Source: Pseudobacillus wudalianchiensis (GTDB taxonomy: Bacteria > Bacillota > Bacilli > Bacillales > Domibacillaceae). From it: a stretch of DNA of 64,000 bases. How positions within the stretch are numbered: the first letter of the stretch is position 1; every line of letters begins with the position of its first letter. Under the pieces are notes generated by a model. That model saw only the letters and a list, made by a program, of their open reading frames with translations, was not told the DNA's origin and searched no databases. Both the position numbers and the translations under genes were made by a program. Location of the stretch: assembly GCF_001685015.1 (NCBI RefSeq), contig NZ_MAYT01000023.1:213791-277790 (forward strand), written 5' to 3'. Shown here one piece after another: positions 36,171-45,293 of this stretch.

Positions 36171-37439
36171 CTAAGAATTGCAGATTGGAAGCTTAATAGC
36201 TGCTTGACGCTCATTCCACGTCATCGGTTCACCGTTCGGAATTTCAACCATGTCGATCGCTCCGTCTACAGGGCAGACAATGGAACACAGATTACAGCCT
36301 ACGCAGTCTTCCTCACGAACCTCAAGATAGGCATTTCCATTTTCCGATGTGAGCATATCAATACATTGATGAGATGTGTCCTCACAGGCGATATGGCACT
36401 TGTTGCAATTAATGCAAACGTCGTTATTAATGCGGGCAACAATCTTATAGTTAAGATCCAAATTCCCCCAATCAGAATACTTCTCTACTGATTGGCCAAT
36501 AAGACCGTCAAGTGCAGCGATGCCTTTGCTGTCGAGATAGTTATTTAATCCATCTATCATGTCTTCAACGATACTGAAGCCATGATGCATAGCTGCCGTA
36601 CAAACCTGGACGCTGCCTGCTCCCATTAACATAAACTCGACGGCATCCTTCCAAGTGGAGATGCCTCCTATTCCTGAAATCGGAACGTTAATTTCAGGGT
36701 GTCGTGCACACTCAGCCACCATATTCAAGGCAATCGGTTTCACAGCTGGTCCGCAGTAACCGCCATGCGCCCCTTTTCCTGCAACGTGCGGAATCGTGTT
36801 CCATGAATCAAGGTCAACGCCAGCCAAACTATTGATCGTATTAATCATGCTGATCGCGTCTGCTCCCCCTTGTACAGCTGCGTAAGCAGTCGCAGTGATA
36901 TCCGTAATATTGGGTGTCAGTTTCACGATAACCGGTACTTTTGCTGCTTCTTTTGCCCAATATGTTTGCTTTTCGACTAGTTCTGGCACCTGTCCAGAGG
37001 CCGACCCCATTCCCCGTTCCGCCATGCCGTGCGGACAGCCAAAGTTTAATTCAAAACCGTCCACCCCAACGTCCTGGACTCGTTTCACGATCTCGTGCCA
37101 TTTCTCTTGTTTCGGCTCTACCATTAGGGAGGCGATAACAGCATGGTTAGAAAATCTCTTTTTTGTTTCATAGATTTCTTTTAAATTCTCTTCAAGCGGC
37201 CTGTCAGTAATCAATTCAATGTTATTAAAGCCTGCCACACGCTGACCGTTAAAATGAGTGCCTGCAAAACGGGAGGAGACATTCAAAATTGGTTCCCCCA
37301 ACGTTTTCCATACCGCGCCGCCCCATCCTGCTTCAAATGCCCTTTGCACTTGATAGCCCGAGTTTGTCGGCGGAGCTGAAGCCAGCCAAAAAGGATTAGG
37401 CGATTGAATGCCCGCAAAGTTAACACGTAAGTCTGCCAT
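36171..37439 (-). CDS. preA: NAD-dependent dihydropyrimidine dehydrogenase subunit PreA
   Basis: This 422-residue catalytic subunit reduces uracil or thymine with NADH. It has the FMN TIM barrel related to dihydroorotate dehydrogenase, with FAGIQSPNPFWLASAPPTNS at the start and ELNFGCPHGM in the middle. Two C-terminal [4Fe-4S] motifs follow (CINCNKCHIAC, CVGCNLCSIVCP). The ATG at 37439 is preceded by CTGGGGGAAT and matches the family start. The frame stays open to 37541, but that part lies in a dispersed repeat. It is downstream of preT and upstream of dihydropyrimidinase. Confidence 0.95.
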   Translation of the reverse strand: MADLRVNFAGIQSPNPFWLASAPPTNSGYQVQRAFEAGWGGAVWKTLGEPILNVSSRFAGTHFNGQRVAGFNNIELITDRPLEENLKEIYETKKRFSNHAVIASLMVEPKQEKWHEIVKRVQDVGVDGFELNFGCPHGMAERGMGSASGQVPELVEKQTYWAKEAAKVPVIVKLTPNITDITATAYAAVQGGADAISMINTINSLAGVDLDSWNTIPHVAGKGAHGGYCGPAVKPIALNMVAECARHPEINVPISGIGGISTWKDAVEFMLMGAGSVQVCTAAMHHGFSIVEDMIDGLNNYLDSKGIAALDGLIGQSVEKYSDWGNLDLNYKIVARINNDVCINCNKCHIACEDTSHQCIDMLTSENGNAYLEVREEDCVGCNLCSIVCPVDGAIDMVEIPNGEPMTWNERQAAIKLPICNS

Positions 37440-37469
37440 TTGTATTCCCCCAGTCTTCATTATGAATTT

Positions 37470-37625
37470 CTCAGGCCATTGGCAAACGCCCGCTTTCTTC
37501 GTTACTCGCCTGCCTGCGGTACTCATGACCCTGATAGTCACTCCGCCTCTCGCCAGTTTGCTCCTCGAAAGATAAACGTGTTCAATCAGCCTGATGGTAT
37601 ATAAAGCAGCCTTTGTCTACAGTCT
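37470..37625 (+). repeat. Copy A of the ~156-bp dispersed element
   Basis: It runs from CTCAGGCCATTGGCAAACG to TTTGTCTACAGTCTC and fills the preT-preA gap. Its reverse complement recurs at 48277-48434 with high identity. Imperfect terminal inverted repeats are visible (TGTWGACAAA-like at one end, YTGTTGACAAAC-like at the other). I see no target duplication here. Confidence 0.8.
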
Positions 37626-37631
37626 CTTTCT

Positions 37632-39017
37632 TTACACACTTTCCAATGTGGCTTCATTTGTAATGAATTGCTTATGAATAGCATGGGCAGTCAATTTTCC
37701 TTGCTGGGCAGCCGTAACAACCATCGCCTCACCTTGGCCGTCTCCAAAAATAACGTCCCCGGCTGCATATACTTTTGGATTGGATGTTTGATGGGTAGCA
37801 GCATCAATTTTGACAATTCCTTTGTTGTGTTCCAACCCAAATTCTTCAATTAAATGAACATAGCGAGTCTGTCCAATAGCTTTAATGACGGCATCCACTT
37901 CCATTGTAAATTCCGATCCAGGGATTGGGGTTGGGCGGCGGCGTCCAGAATCATCGGGCTCTCCTAATTCCATTCGAATGCATTCCAAGGCTTTTACTTT
38001 ACCAGCTTCATCTTGAATGATTCTCTTTGGCTGTGTCAGCCATCTAAATTCCACCCCATCTTGCTTAGCAAATTCGTATTCAAATTCATAAGCTGTCATT
38101 TCTTTTTCTGTACGGCGATAGATCATTTTTACATCCCCTGCCCCTAAACGAACCGAGCATGTAGCCGCATCAATAGCTGTATTCCCTGCTCCGATCACGA
38201 CTACTTTTTTCCCGATAAATTCCTGATCAAGAGGCGGTGTTTTTGTTCCTTCCACGAACTCAATCGCATCTAATACCCCTTCTGCCTCTTCACCTTCAAT
38301 GCCAAGCATCGGCACCTTTGACATTCCTATCGCTAAAACAACAGCGTCATAATTACTGATGATCTCTTCTGCTTTAATATCCTTTCCTACCTTTGTGTTC
38401 GTTTGAATCTTCACTCCTAGTTTTTCTACCTGCTCTACTTCCCATAACGAAATTTCCTGAGGAAGTCGGAATGAAACGATTCCATACGTATCGAGACCTC
38501 CTGCTTTATCTTTTGCTTCAAAAATGGTGACTTCATATCCGAGACGAGCCAGTTCACGAGCGGCTGATAATCCGGCAGGTCCTCCTCCGATGATCGCTAC
38601 GCTTTTCCCGGTTGCTTCACCAGCTTGGAACAGCTGCTCGTTATTTTTGATCGCCCAGTTTGTGGCATGACGCTGTAAATTTCCGATCATGATAGGCAAA
38701 GAAGCGTTATTCAATACACAGGCTCCTTCACACAATTCTTCTGTTGGACAAACACGGGCACAACTCGCTCCTACTGGATTAGACTCCATGATGACACGAG
38801 CAGAGCCTTTTAAATTTCCAGAGGCAATTTTTTTAATAAATGATGGAATGTTGATGCTTGTCGGACAAGCTTTAATGCAAGGAGCATCATAGCAGTAAAG
38901 ACAGCGATTAGATTCTTCGATCGCTTCTTTTGGCGTCAAATCTGGTTCAATTTCCTGAAAGTTCGTCCTTAAGTTGTCCAATGAAATGGTTTTGTTCTTT
39001 ACTCTGTTTAAATTCAT
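37632..39017 (-). CDS. preT: NAD-dependent dihydropyrimidine dehydrogenase subunit PreT
   Basis: This 461-residue electron-input subunit carries FAD and Fe-S clusters and passes electrons from NAD(P)H to PreA. It has N-terminal cysteine motifs CLYCYDAPCIKACP and CARVCPTEELCEGAC (about 40-105). An FAD Rossmann motif follows (IIGGGPAGLSAA, about 142), then an NAD motif (VVIGAGNTAIDAA, about 280) and a C-terminal AAGDVIFGDGQG. ATG 39017 follows GAGGGGGG and is preferred over the upstream 39044 codon. It opens the pyrimidine catabolic operon behind a strong promoter. Confidence 0.95.
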   Translation of the reverse strand: MNLNRVKNKTISLDNLRTNFQEIEPDLTPKEAIEESNRCLYCYDAPCIKACPTSINIPSFIKKIASGNLKGSARVIMESNPVGASCARVCPTEELCEGACVLNNASLPIMIGNLQRHATNWAIKNNEQLFQAGEATGKSVAIIGGGPAGLSAARELARLGYEVTIFEAKDKAGGLDTYGIVSFRLPQEISLWEVEQVEKLGVKIQTNTKVGKDIKAEEIISNYDAVVLAIGMSKVPMLGIEGEEAEGVLDAIEFVEGTKTPPLDQEFIGKKVVVIGAGNTAIDAATCSVRLGAGDVKMIYRRTEKEMTAYEFEYEFAKQDGVEFRWLTQPKRIIQDEAGKVKALECIRMELGEPDDSGRRRPTPIPGSEFTMEVDAVIKAIGQTRYVHLIEEFGLEHNKGIVKIDAATHQTSNPKVYAAGDVIFGDGQGEAMVVTAAQQGKLTAHAIHKQFITNEATLESV

Positions 39018-39224
39018 GCTTAATCCCCCCTCACTTATTTCCAAGCGGCTTCATGAATACTGTTTTTTATTTCACTTAAACGGTATTCACTTCATTCTCT
39101 ACAGGTAAAATGATCAGAAGCATTGCTTTCTTGTTCACCTTAAGCCCCCCTTCAACATTCGGTTTATCCATTACATACTCCAGTCAATCAAACTATTTAA
39201 TTATTCTAAATATTGTTAAAATAA

Positions 39225-39253
39225 ATAGTATGATACTAAAAAATATTTGTCAA
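39225..39253 (-). promoter_or_regulatory. Sigma-A promoter of the preTA operon
   Basis: The minus strand has TTGACA (39248-39253), 17 bases and TACTAT (39225-39230). About 20 bases downstream lies TTTAGAATAATTAAA, faintly like the shared operator but lacking the GGA/TCC cores. The rest of the 400-base gap up to 39435 is AT-rich and shows nothing else. Confidence 0.7.
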
Positions 39254-39435
39254 CATATTGATTGCATTTTTACTTTTAATATAATGCATTCACTTTTAAA
39301 TATATAACCTTTTAAAACTCATTTATTTCGTTTAATTTTTCATGCAACTTAATTTATTTATAGTATTAAAATAGTGTAAAATAAAAATATCTTTTGATTT
39401 ATCTGACAGCATGGGATAGGAAGGCGGGAACATTT

Positions 39436-39978
39436 TTGAAAAGAGAAGAGTTAGAAGCGATGCTAAAGAAAACAGAAGAAAAAATAAAAGAGCAGCAGCT
39501 GCTTCTCAAAGACCTATCTGAGCGCCTAGAGGCGTTAAATAAGCAAGAAAAAGAACGAGAAAAATATATTTCTTCAAAAGAAATCGTTGAGCTGATTTTC
39601 AATAAAATCGGTAAAACCATTAATATGTCTACCATTAAACGCTGGGCAGATGAAGGATATTTAGGAGAAGTCATTGATGAAAAAGAAAAATTTTGGGCGC
39701 TGCAATCCAAACAAGGGAAGAAACGTTTTTTGTATCCTAAAACCAACACTTATGACTTTTTATATGAAAAGGGCTATTTGCTTCCTGAGTTTGAAGTATT
39801 GGACCGCGTGCTCGTAACGAATCAATCCAGTGAGCCCATTGTTGGCATCGTCATTGACTCACGTTTAATGAAAGGGCAATTCTTATACACTATTCAAATT
39901 GAAGGCTCTTTCGAAACGATTAAAAACGTCAAAGAGGATATTTTAAAAGAAGCCTCAGAGGAGCTGATCAATGAATGA
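39436..39978 (+). CDS. Coiled-coil plus MerR/excisionase-type HTH protein
   Basis: The roughly 180-residue protein starts with a charged coiled coil (about 5-45, heptad pattern LEAMLKKTEEKIKEQQLL). A winged-HTH-like segment follows: ISSKEIVELIFNKIGK, then NMSTIKRWADEGYLGEV. The C-terminal beta-rich domain has VLVTNQSSEPIVGIVIDS. I do not recognise a family. A TTG at 39436 is preceded by AGGAAGG; another TTG at 39394 keeps the frame open. Its last bases overlap the next gene by ATGA, so the two are coupled. Confidence 0.6.
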   Translation: MKREELEAMLKKTEEKIKEQQLLLKDLSERLEALNKQEKEREKYISSKEIVELIFNKIGKTINMSTIKRWADEGYLGEVIDEKEKFWALQSKQGKKRFLYPKTNTYDFLYEKGYLLPEFEVLDRVLVTNQSSEPIVGIVIDSRLMKGQFLYTIQIEGSFETIKNVKEDILKEASEELINE

Positions 39979-40364
39979 AAGTAAAAATGAAGCTGCCCAA
40001 TACTGTTGCCAATCAAGAAATAGCTCGAAAAATTAAACAGGCTAATCAAAAAGCGAACAACACTCTCGACATTTCATTTGAAAAAGATTTAACTACCATC
40101 TATTTTGAGGGAGATTGGATATTGATTCCTGACAAGTCCTGGTTTTCCGATCATATAATCGTAGAAGGACAGGCAAAAGAACTTAAAGATAGCTATGAAA
40201 TTAGACCGAAGAACAGAGGAAAGACGATTAATCTTCATCTTGATGCCGAGTTAGTTGCTGAATTAAATGAAATTAAAAACCACGTAATGAGCAAAACACA
40301 GCATGACATCATCCTCGACTTGTTCAAAAAAGGGCTCGATCAATATAATAAAGAAAATCAGTAA
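39975..40364 (+). CDS. Small protein with C-terminal ribbon-helix-helix-like segment
   Basis: The 129-residue product has a basic N-terminal helix (NQEIARKIKQANQKAN) and a middle beta segment (TTIYFEGDWILIPDKSW). The C terminus, KTINLHLDAELVAELNEI then TQHDIILDLFKKGLDQY, has the strand-helix-helix form of RHH DNA-binding proteins. It overlaps the upstream HTH gene by four bases. Function unknown; a two-protein DNA-binding unit is plausible. Confidence 0.65.
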   Translation: MKVKMKLPNTVANQEIARKIKQANQKANNTLDISFEKDLTTIYFEGDWILIPDKSWFSDHIIVEGQAKELKDSYEIRPKNRGKTINLHLDAELVAELNEIKNHVMSKTQHDIILDLFKKGLDQYNKENQ

Positions 40365-40660
40365 AGAACCTATTTCATTTTATCCTTCTCCATATTGGCT
40401 GCTCCTGCTTAGTAGCATGCTATGCTTTATTCTGCTTTCAGCTGCAGCCTCTTCTTTCAATCAATCCTCTTACATCATCCTATCACCTCATTTCGAAGCT
40501 CATCTAAATGTCTACAAAGTTATATATTCACTTTCCCGCAAAAAAATCATTTTATAAAAGAGGAGAAATTAATATTTTATAGAATTATTCAATCAATCAA
40601 AGCATTATCTAGTTATTGATAACATTTTTTACTTTAACTACATAAGGAGGTATAGACAAT
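40365..40660. other. Intergenic stretch without recognised content
   Basis: About 296 bases. Apart from the AAGGAGG ribosome site of the next gene I see no clear promoter, hairpin or gene. A short open frame spanning the first half has no ribosome site and is rejected. Confidence 0.5.
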
Positions 40661-41890
40661 TTGTATAAACAAAAGCTGGCAATTAACGGAGAGAGATTAA
40701 AAGACACGCTTGAACGTTTTGCTGATTTTGGCCGCACAGACCATAACGGTGTTACTCGGCTAGCTTTATCTGAAGAAGACCGCTTAGCAAGAGATTACTT
40801 TCGTTCCTGCTGCGAAGAATTGGGGATGACCGTTCAAATTGATGATATGGGAAATATGTATGCCACTTTGGCTGGTATTGAGAACAAACCGCCAATCGTA
40901 GTCGGTTCTCACATGGACACAGTAAAAAAGGGCGGACGGTTCGATGGAATTTTAGGCGTTGCGGCTGGCCTGGAGGTGGTTCGAACATTAGTAGACAACC
41001 AAATCAAACCACAAATTCCACTTACGATCGTTAACTTCACGAACGAAGAAGGTGCCCGCTTTGAACCGTCTATGATGTCCTCCGGTGTTCTGTCCGGAAA
41101 ATTTGAGAAAGCGGCCATGCTGAAAAAAACAGATGTGAATGGAGTTACGTTTGAAGACGCCTTACATTCAATTGGGTATGCAGGCGATGCTGCCTCCCGT
41201 TTAAAAGAAGCGACAGCTTTTTTGGAATTGCATATTGAACAAGGCCCTATTCTTGAAAAAGAAACTTTAACCATTGGAGTAGTGGAATGCGTAGTTGGGA
41301 TGGTATGCTATGAAATTGAAGTAACAGGAGAATCAGATCATGCGGGAACGACCCCTATGGATATGAGAAGAGATGCTCTCTTTGCTGCCAATGATCTCAT
41401 AACGAAAGTACGCCAACAGCTGGGTGCGCTTCATTCTGATCTTGTCTTCACGATGGGAAGGATGAATGTATTCCCTAACATCCATACAGTGATTCCTAAT
41501 AAAGTGGTCTTTTCATTAGAAGCAAGACATAAAGATCCTGCTGTTATAAAACAGGTAGAAGAAATCATTCAATCGCTGACGAAGCTCCCATCAGAACAGG
41601 GATGCATGATTAAATCCAAAAAACTGTGGGGACGGGATACCGTTTGGTTTAATGAAAACATCTGTCATGCACTTGAGCAATCTGTACAGTCACTGGGTTA
41701 TCCATTTAAACGAATGGTAAGCGGCGCTGGTCATGATGCCCAATTCATTGCTAGTTATATCCCTACTGCCATGATATTCGTGCCAAGCATTAAGGGAAAA
41801 AGCCACTCCGAAGACGAATTAACTACATGGGAAGATTGTGAAAAAGGAGTTAATGTACTGCTCGAAACTGTGCTCTCCCTTCAATCTTAA
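40661..41890 (+). CDS. Beta-ureidopropionase-type Zn-dependent N-carbamoyl hydrolase
   Basis: This 409-residue M20-fold amidase would hydrolyse N-carbamoyl-beta-alanine (or the thymine-derived analogue) to the beta-amino acid, CO2 and ammonia, the third step of reductive pyrimidine degradation. Seen are VVGSHMDTVKKGGRFDG (about 80), TNEEGARFEPSMMSSG (about 126), HIEQGPILE (about 191), DHAGTTPMD (about 226) and SGAGHDAQF (about 359). Its position near preTA-dihydropyrimidinase supports this role better than for the paralogue at 6736. A TTG start follows AAGGAGG by ten bases. It is a single gene with its own terminator. Confidence 0.88.
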   Translation: MYKQKLAINGERLKDTLERFADFGRTDHNGVTRLALSEEDRLARDYFRSCCEELGMTVQIDDMGNMYATLAGIENKPPIVVGSHMDTVKKGGRFDGILGVAAGLEVVRTLVDNQIKPQIPLTIVNFTNEEGARFEPSMMSSGVLSGKFEKAAMLKKTDVNGVTFEDALHSIGYAGDAASRLKEATAFLELHIEQGPILEKETLTIGVVECVVGMVCYEIEVTGESDHAGTTPMDMRRDALFAANDLITKVRQQLGALHSDLVFTMGRMNVFPNIHTVIPNKVVFSLEARHKDPAVIKQVEEIIQSLTKLPSEQGCMIKSKKLWGRDTVWFNENICHALEQSVQSLGYPFKRMVSGAGHDAQFIASYIPTAMIFVPSIKGKSHSEDELTTWEDCEKGVNVLLETVLSLQS

Positions 41891-41897
41891 TAATTAT

Positions 41898-41941
41898 GGT
41901 GAAATTTCGATGCCTCACTTTATCGAAATTTCACCTTTTTT
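41898..41941 (+). terminator. Intrinsic terminator of carbamoyl hydrolase gene
   Basis: GGTGAAATTTCGAT and ATCGAAATTTCACC are perfect complements around a ten-base loop, followed by TTTTTT on the plus strand. Confidence 0.9.
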
Positions 41942-42069
41942 GTTTGGATCTGTCCCTCAATATTTCCCGGGAAGGAACCGTCTATATTGATTTTATTAAT
42001 GAGGAGGCTTCATTAAGTTAAATAAGCTGCGCAAAGCCAATAAGATGGACAAGCCAAATAGACACCTTT

Positions 42070-42089
42070 ATAATTACCTGAGTAATTAT
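42070..42089 (+). promoter_or_regulatory. Palindrome upstream of MFS exporter gene
   Basis: ATAATTAC-N4-GTAATTAT is a perfect eight-base-arm inverted repeat 38 bases before the MFS start codon. Size and place resemble a MarR- or TetR-type operator. No regulator gene is adjacent. Confidence 0.5.
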
Positions 42090-42127
42090 CGAAAAAATAA
42101 AAACTCTTAAGAAAGGCGGCATACATA

Positions 42128-43300
42128 TTGAACAAAAAATGGATTGTATACGTCGTTGCCTTTGCTGCTTTTTTCGGTCCCTTTACTCAGACTATTTATG
42201 CACCGCTCATCCCGGAGGTACAGCGGCAGTTTCATACTTCTGAGTTCGTTATCAACTTGACCATTTCCATCTTTACGCTCGTGCTTGCCCTTATGCAAAT
42301 TGTCTACGGCCCCCTTGCAGATCGGTTAGGCAGACGAAAAATTATGCTTCCTGGAATTTTAATTTACATAGGAGCTTCCATTGGAGCAGCTCTTTCCCCT
42401 TCTATCCCGGTTCTTATTTTCTTTCGTGCTCTTCAAGCGGCCGGAATTGCTGTTGGTTCAGTTGTAGCCACTACTGTTATTGGTGATTTATTTACCGGAA
42501 AACAGCTCGGCAGATCAATGGGAACCTTTCAAATGATGGTTTCTCTTGGACCAGTTGTTGGCCCTGTAATTGGGGGAATTGTTGGAGAAATTTCAGGATT
42601 TCATGGTGTCTTTTGGGTGCTTGCCGCAACAGGAGTGATCATGTGGCTATTAACTTATAAGTTTTTGCCCGAAACAAAAACAGCAGACAGCGGGGGCTCC
42701 CGGATTTCCATTCGCGATTTTTATTTGATTCTTAAACATCCAGTTGGTTCATCCGTCATTTTGCTAGGGTTTGTTCAATACTTTACCTTTTATAACTTTT
42801 TAGTCTTCATGCCTCACCTGCTATCTGAATTCTATCACTTATCAGCTAGCGAGAAAGGAATTATTTTTCTCCCTATGTCATTGGGAGTTGTAATAGGGAG
42901 TTTTGCGGGCAGCCGGCTGCAAGAACATTTCAATTCGAAAAAGTTTCTTATTTTTAGCTCTTCCTTAAATGTGATCGCTACCCTTTTGTTTGTTATGATG
43001 TCATCTGTTTCATTAACGATGCTCATTGTCAGCATTTCATTATTCGGTCTTTGCCTCGGGCTTTCGCTTCCTGTCCAAACGACACTGCTCAGTCTGGCTT
43101 TTCTGCACAATCGGGCAACCGCAATCGGAACATATAACTTCTTCCGCTACCTCGGTATGGCAGCCGGCCCCATGATCGGCGCTATATTTTATAATCTAGG
43201 AAATCGGATTGAATTTATCTTTGCTGCATTTGTCTTCACACTGGTTGTTTTATTTGCTGCCCGTCAATTTGTCCGAACACGGCAAAATTTAACCACTTAA
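42128..43300 (+). CDS. MFS multidrug exporter (Bcr/CflA-like)
   Basis: This 390-residue drug:proton antiporter-type carrier has 12 membrane helices. The family signature GPLADRLGRRKIMLPG (motif A, about 58-73) and GTFQMMVSLGPVVGPVIGG (motif C region, about 135-153) are present. It resembles the Bcr/CflA subfamily of broad exporters. The TTG start follows AAAGGCGG. The palindrome upstream suggests local repression. The substrate is unknown. Confidence 0.88.
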   Translation: MNKKWIVYVVAFAAFFGPFTQTIYAPLIPEVQRQFHTSEFVINLTISIFTLVLALMQIVYGPLADRLGRRKIMLPGILIYIGASIGAALSPSIPVLIFFRALQAAGIAVGSVVATTVIGDLFTGKQLGRSMGTFQMMVSLGPVVGPVIGGIVGEISGFHGVFWVLAATGVIMWLLTYKFLPETKTADSGGSRISIRDFYLILKHPVGSSVILLGFVQYFTFYNFLVFMPHLLSEFYHLSASEKGIIFLPMSLGVVIGSFAGSRLQEHFNSKKFLIFSSSLNVIATLLFVMMSSVSLTMLIVSISLFGLCLGLSLPVQTTLLSLAFLHNRATAIGTYNFFRYLGMAAGPMIGAIFYNLGNRIEFIFAAFVFTLVVLFAARQFVRTRQNLTT

Positions 43301-43315
43301 TTCGTTCGTTCATTT

Positions 43316-43357
43316 ATAGGCCCTCTTGGAAAGAATTTTTCTTTACAGAGAGCCTAT
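43316..43357 (+). terminator. Hairpin between MFS and chemoreceptor genes
   Basis: ATAGGCCCTCT pairs with AGAGAGCCTAT with one bulge, with a T-rich loop and TATAATTTT after it. It lies between convergent genes and may work in both directions. Confidence 0.6.
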
Positions 43358-43364
43358 TATAATT

Positions 43365-45071
43365 TTAAAGAGTAAATTTGCGGACTAAGCCGCTAAGATC
43401 CTCGGCCAATGTAGAAAGCTGAAGGGCATTTTCTGCAATCTCCTCCATCGAACTGCTCGTTTGCTGAATGGAAGCAGACGTTTCTTCAATTCCCGCAGCT
43501 GATTCTTCCGAAACCGAAGCAATATTTTCAATGGACCGATTCATTTGTTCGCTTCCGATAACTATTTCATTTAAATTCTCCGAAACCATCTGAATTCTCT
43601 CAGCCATTTCAGACACAGAACCATTAATCTTGTCAAACATGTCTCCAGTTGTCCTTATTTGTCCCATGCCTTTATCTACTTCCGTGTATCCTGTTTCTAA
43701 AGAAATAACGACTTCAGCTGATTCTTCTTGAATGCGTGTAACAATCTCCGTTATGTCTTTTACAGAAATAGACACTTGTTCGGCCAATTTGCGTACTTCA
43801 TTCGCCACAACCCCAAATCCTTTTCCATGCTCTCCTGCCCTTGCTGCTTCAATCGCTGCATTTAATGCTAATAAGTTAGTCTTTTCGGCAATCTCATGAA
43901 TCACGGCTACTAACGTGGAAATAGCCTTGGATTGGTGGTCAAGACCTCTTACTCTTTCAACTGCTGTTTGTACAATCTGATCAATTGTATTCATTTGATT
44001 AATAGAAGAGCCCATTAACTGGCTTCCTTCGTTTGTTAAGCTTAAAATAGCATTTGATGCTGTATGAATATGTTCTCCATTACTATTAGCCTCTTGAATC
44101 TTCCCAATATAATTGACCATCGCTTCTGAAAGCTCGTTCGTATCGTGCGCTTGGGATTCGGCCCCAGCGGATAGCTGCTGCATAGTAGCTGCTGCCTGCT
44201 GACTCCCTTCTCTTACTTCACTAGCTGACTGTGTCAGCTCTTCACTTTGACTCGTTACGGTTTCAGATGTAGCGATAATTTGCTCAATCATTCCTCTTAA
44301 ACTCTCCATCATTTTGTTCATTGCCGTACTGAGCAAAGCAATTTCATCTTCCCCTTTATAATTGCTTTTTTCCACATTCAGATTTCCCGATGAAATATCT
44401 CCTGCCATTGCGATTACTTTATTTAAATGATGCCGTACGATGCGATTAATCATAAACACAATAGCAGAACCAATGAGGGCAGATAAGACGATAGAGAAAA
44501 TTAACACCGTAACAGATTCATTTAAACTGCGTTCCGCCTCTTTAGCCGCTGACTGCCGCTGCTTATTAATCGAATCTTCGAGCTCAGCCAATTTTTCGAC
44601 TGCCTCGCTTCTTAAAGCCTGAGTCCTCTGTCTAGCAAGCAATGCTCCTAAGCTATCTTTACTTTGAACAGCAGGAATGATTTTTTCATAAAAAAGTTTG
44701 TTTACCTCTTCATCATTCGCACTAATACGTGCAAAAAGCTCTGCTGCTTCTTCCATTTTGATGGCAGCTTCTAGTTCTTCCTTAAGAATATTGAAACTTT
44801 CCTTTCTTTCCTCAAATTCTTTAATAAACCGGTCATCCTCACTATTCATGTAATCCGCAATCCGAATGTCTTTTCCTCTAAATAAGGAGGCCATTTCCGT
44901 CGTTTTAATCGCCAGATCTCCTTTTCGCTCTAGATTGGCAATATCCTCTTTGACATCCGCCAGCTTTACATAAACAATTGTGGCAGACAAACAGAAAAGA
45001 AGCATCACCACTCCTAACGCCAGGGCATATTTTTTACCGATGTTTAAGTTTCTAAGCAGCTTTGACAGCAA
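43365..45071 (-). CDS. Methyl-accepting chemotaxis protein under c-di-GMP riboswitch
   Basis: This 568-residue chemoreceptor has a first membrane helix near 14-33 and a four-helix-bundle sensor rich in charged helices. A second membrane helix (about 188-209) leads into HAMP and the cytoplasmic signalling coiled coil. The tip is [16 protein letters not shown] then [16 protein letters not shown] (about 388-432). The start is TTG after GGGGAGGG. It differs clearly from the chemoreceptor at 111-1823. A c-di-GMP-I riboswitch with a terminator lies in the leader, so its synthesis responds to the second messenger that also controls motility. Confidence 0.93.
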   Translation of the reverse strand: MLSKLLRNLNIGKKYALALGVVMLLFCLSATIVYVKLADVKEDIANLERKGDLAIKTTEMASLFRGKDIRIADYMNSEDDRFIKEFEERKESFNILKEELEAAIKMEEAAELFARISANDEEVNKLFYEKIIPAVQSKDSLGALLARQRTQALRSEAVEKLAELEDSINKQRQSAAKEAERSLNESVTVLIFSIVLSALIGSAIVFMINRIVRHHLNKVIAMAGDISSGNLNVEKSNYKGEDEIALLSTAMNKMMESLRGMIEQIIATSETVTSQSEELTQSASEVREGSQQAAATMQQLSAGAESQAHDTNELSEAMVNYIGKIQEANSNGEHIHTASNAILSLTNEGSQLMGSSINQMNTIDQIVQTAVERVRGLDHQSKAISTLVAVIHEIAEKTNLLALNAAIEAARAGEHGKGFGVVANEVRKLAEQVSISVKDITEIVTRIQEESAEVVISLETGYTEVDKGMGQIRTTGDMFDKINGSVSEMAERIQMVSENLNEIVIGSEQMNRSIENIASVSEESAAGIEETSASIQQTSSSMEEIAENALQLSTLAEDLSGLVRKFTL

Positions 45072-45100
45072 GATTTCTCCCTCCCCTTAACCTTCTGCAG

Positions 45101-45171
45101 AAAAAAGTAAAAGAGCTCTTCCCATCAACGTAAAGACAAATCGTTTTACGCGGACGGCCAAAAGAGCTCTT
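45101..45171 (-). terminator. Riboswitch expression platform: intrinsic terminator
   Basis: AAGAGCTCTT at 45111-45120 and again at 45162-45171 pair. CGTAAA/TTTACG pairs inside (45129-45150). On the minus strand TTTTACTTTTTT follows. It lies between the c-di-GMP aptamer and the chemoreceptor start, so it is the probable regulated terminator. Confidence 0.8.
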
Positions 45172-45182
45172 CTAAAAAACAG

Positions 45183-45263
45183 TTCGGCAGCCCAGCCGTC
45201 ATAGCACTGTTCATGCTTTAGACCCGTGGCTTTGCGTCCCCGGCTTTCACCGGGTTTGCCAAT
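45183..45263 (-). ncRNA. c-di-GMP-I (GEMM) riboswitch upstream of chemoreceptor
   Basis: The minus strand shows GGCAAACCCGGTGAAAGCCGG, given here as element 45240-45260, then GGACGCAAAGCCACGGGTCTAA and a P3 arm closing with GCTGCC. This matches the class I c-di-GMP aptamer closely, including the GNRA-like tetraloop and its receptor order. It is followed by an intrinsic terminator, in contrast to the translational platform of the first riboswitch. Confidence 0.93.
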
Positions 45264-45293
45264 ATTGATTTTTAGATAAATAGACTTACTTCC

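Noticed and set aside
37440-37541. N-terminal extension of preA
   Set aside because: The extension lies in a dispersed repeat; the ATG at 37439 has a proper ribosome site and the family start.
40303-40557. 84-codon frame after the RHH-like gene
   Set aside because: Overlaps the end of a better-supported gene, no ribosome site, low-complexity hydrophobic content.
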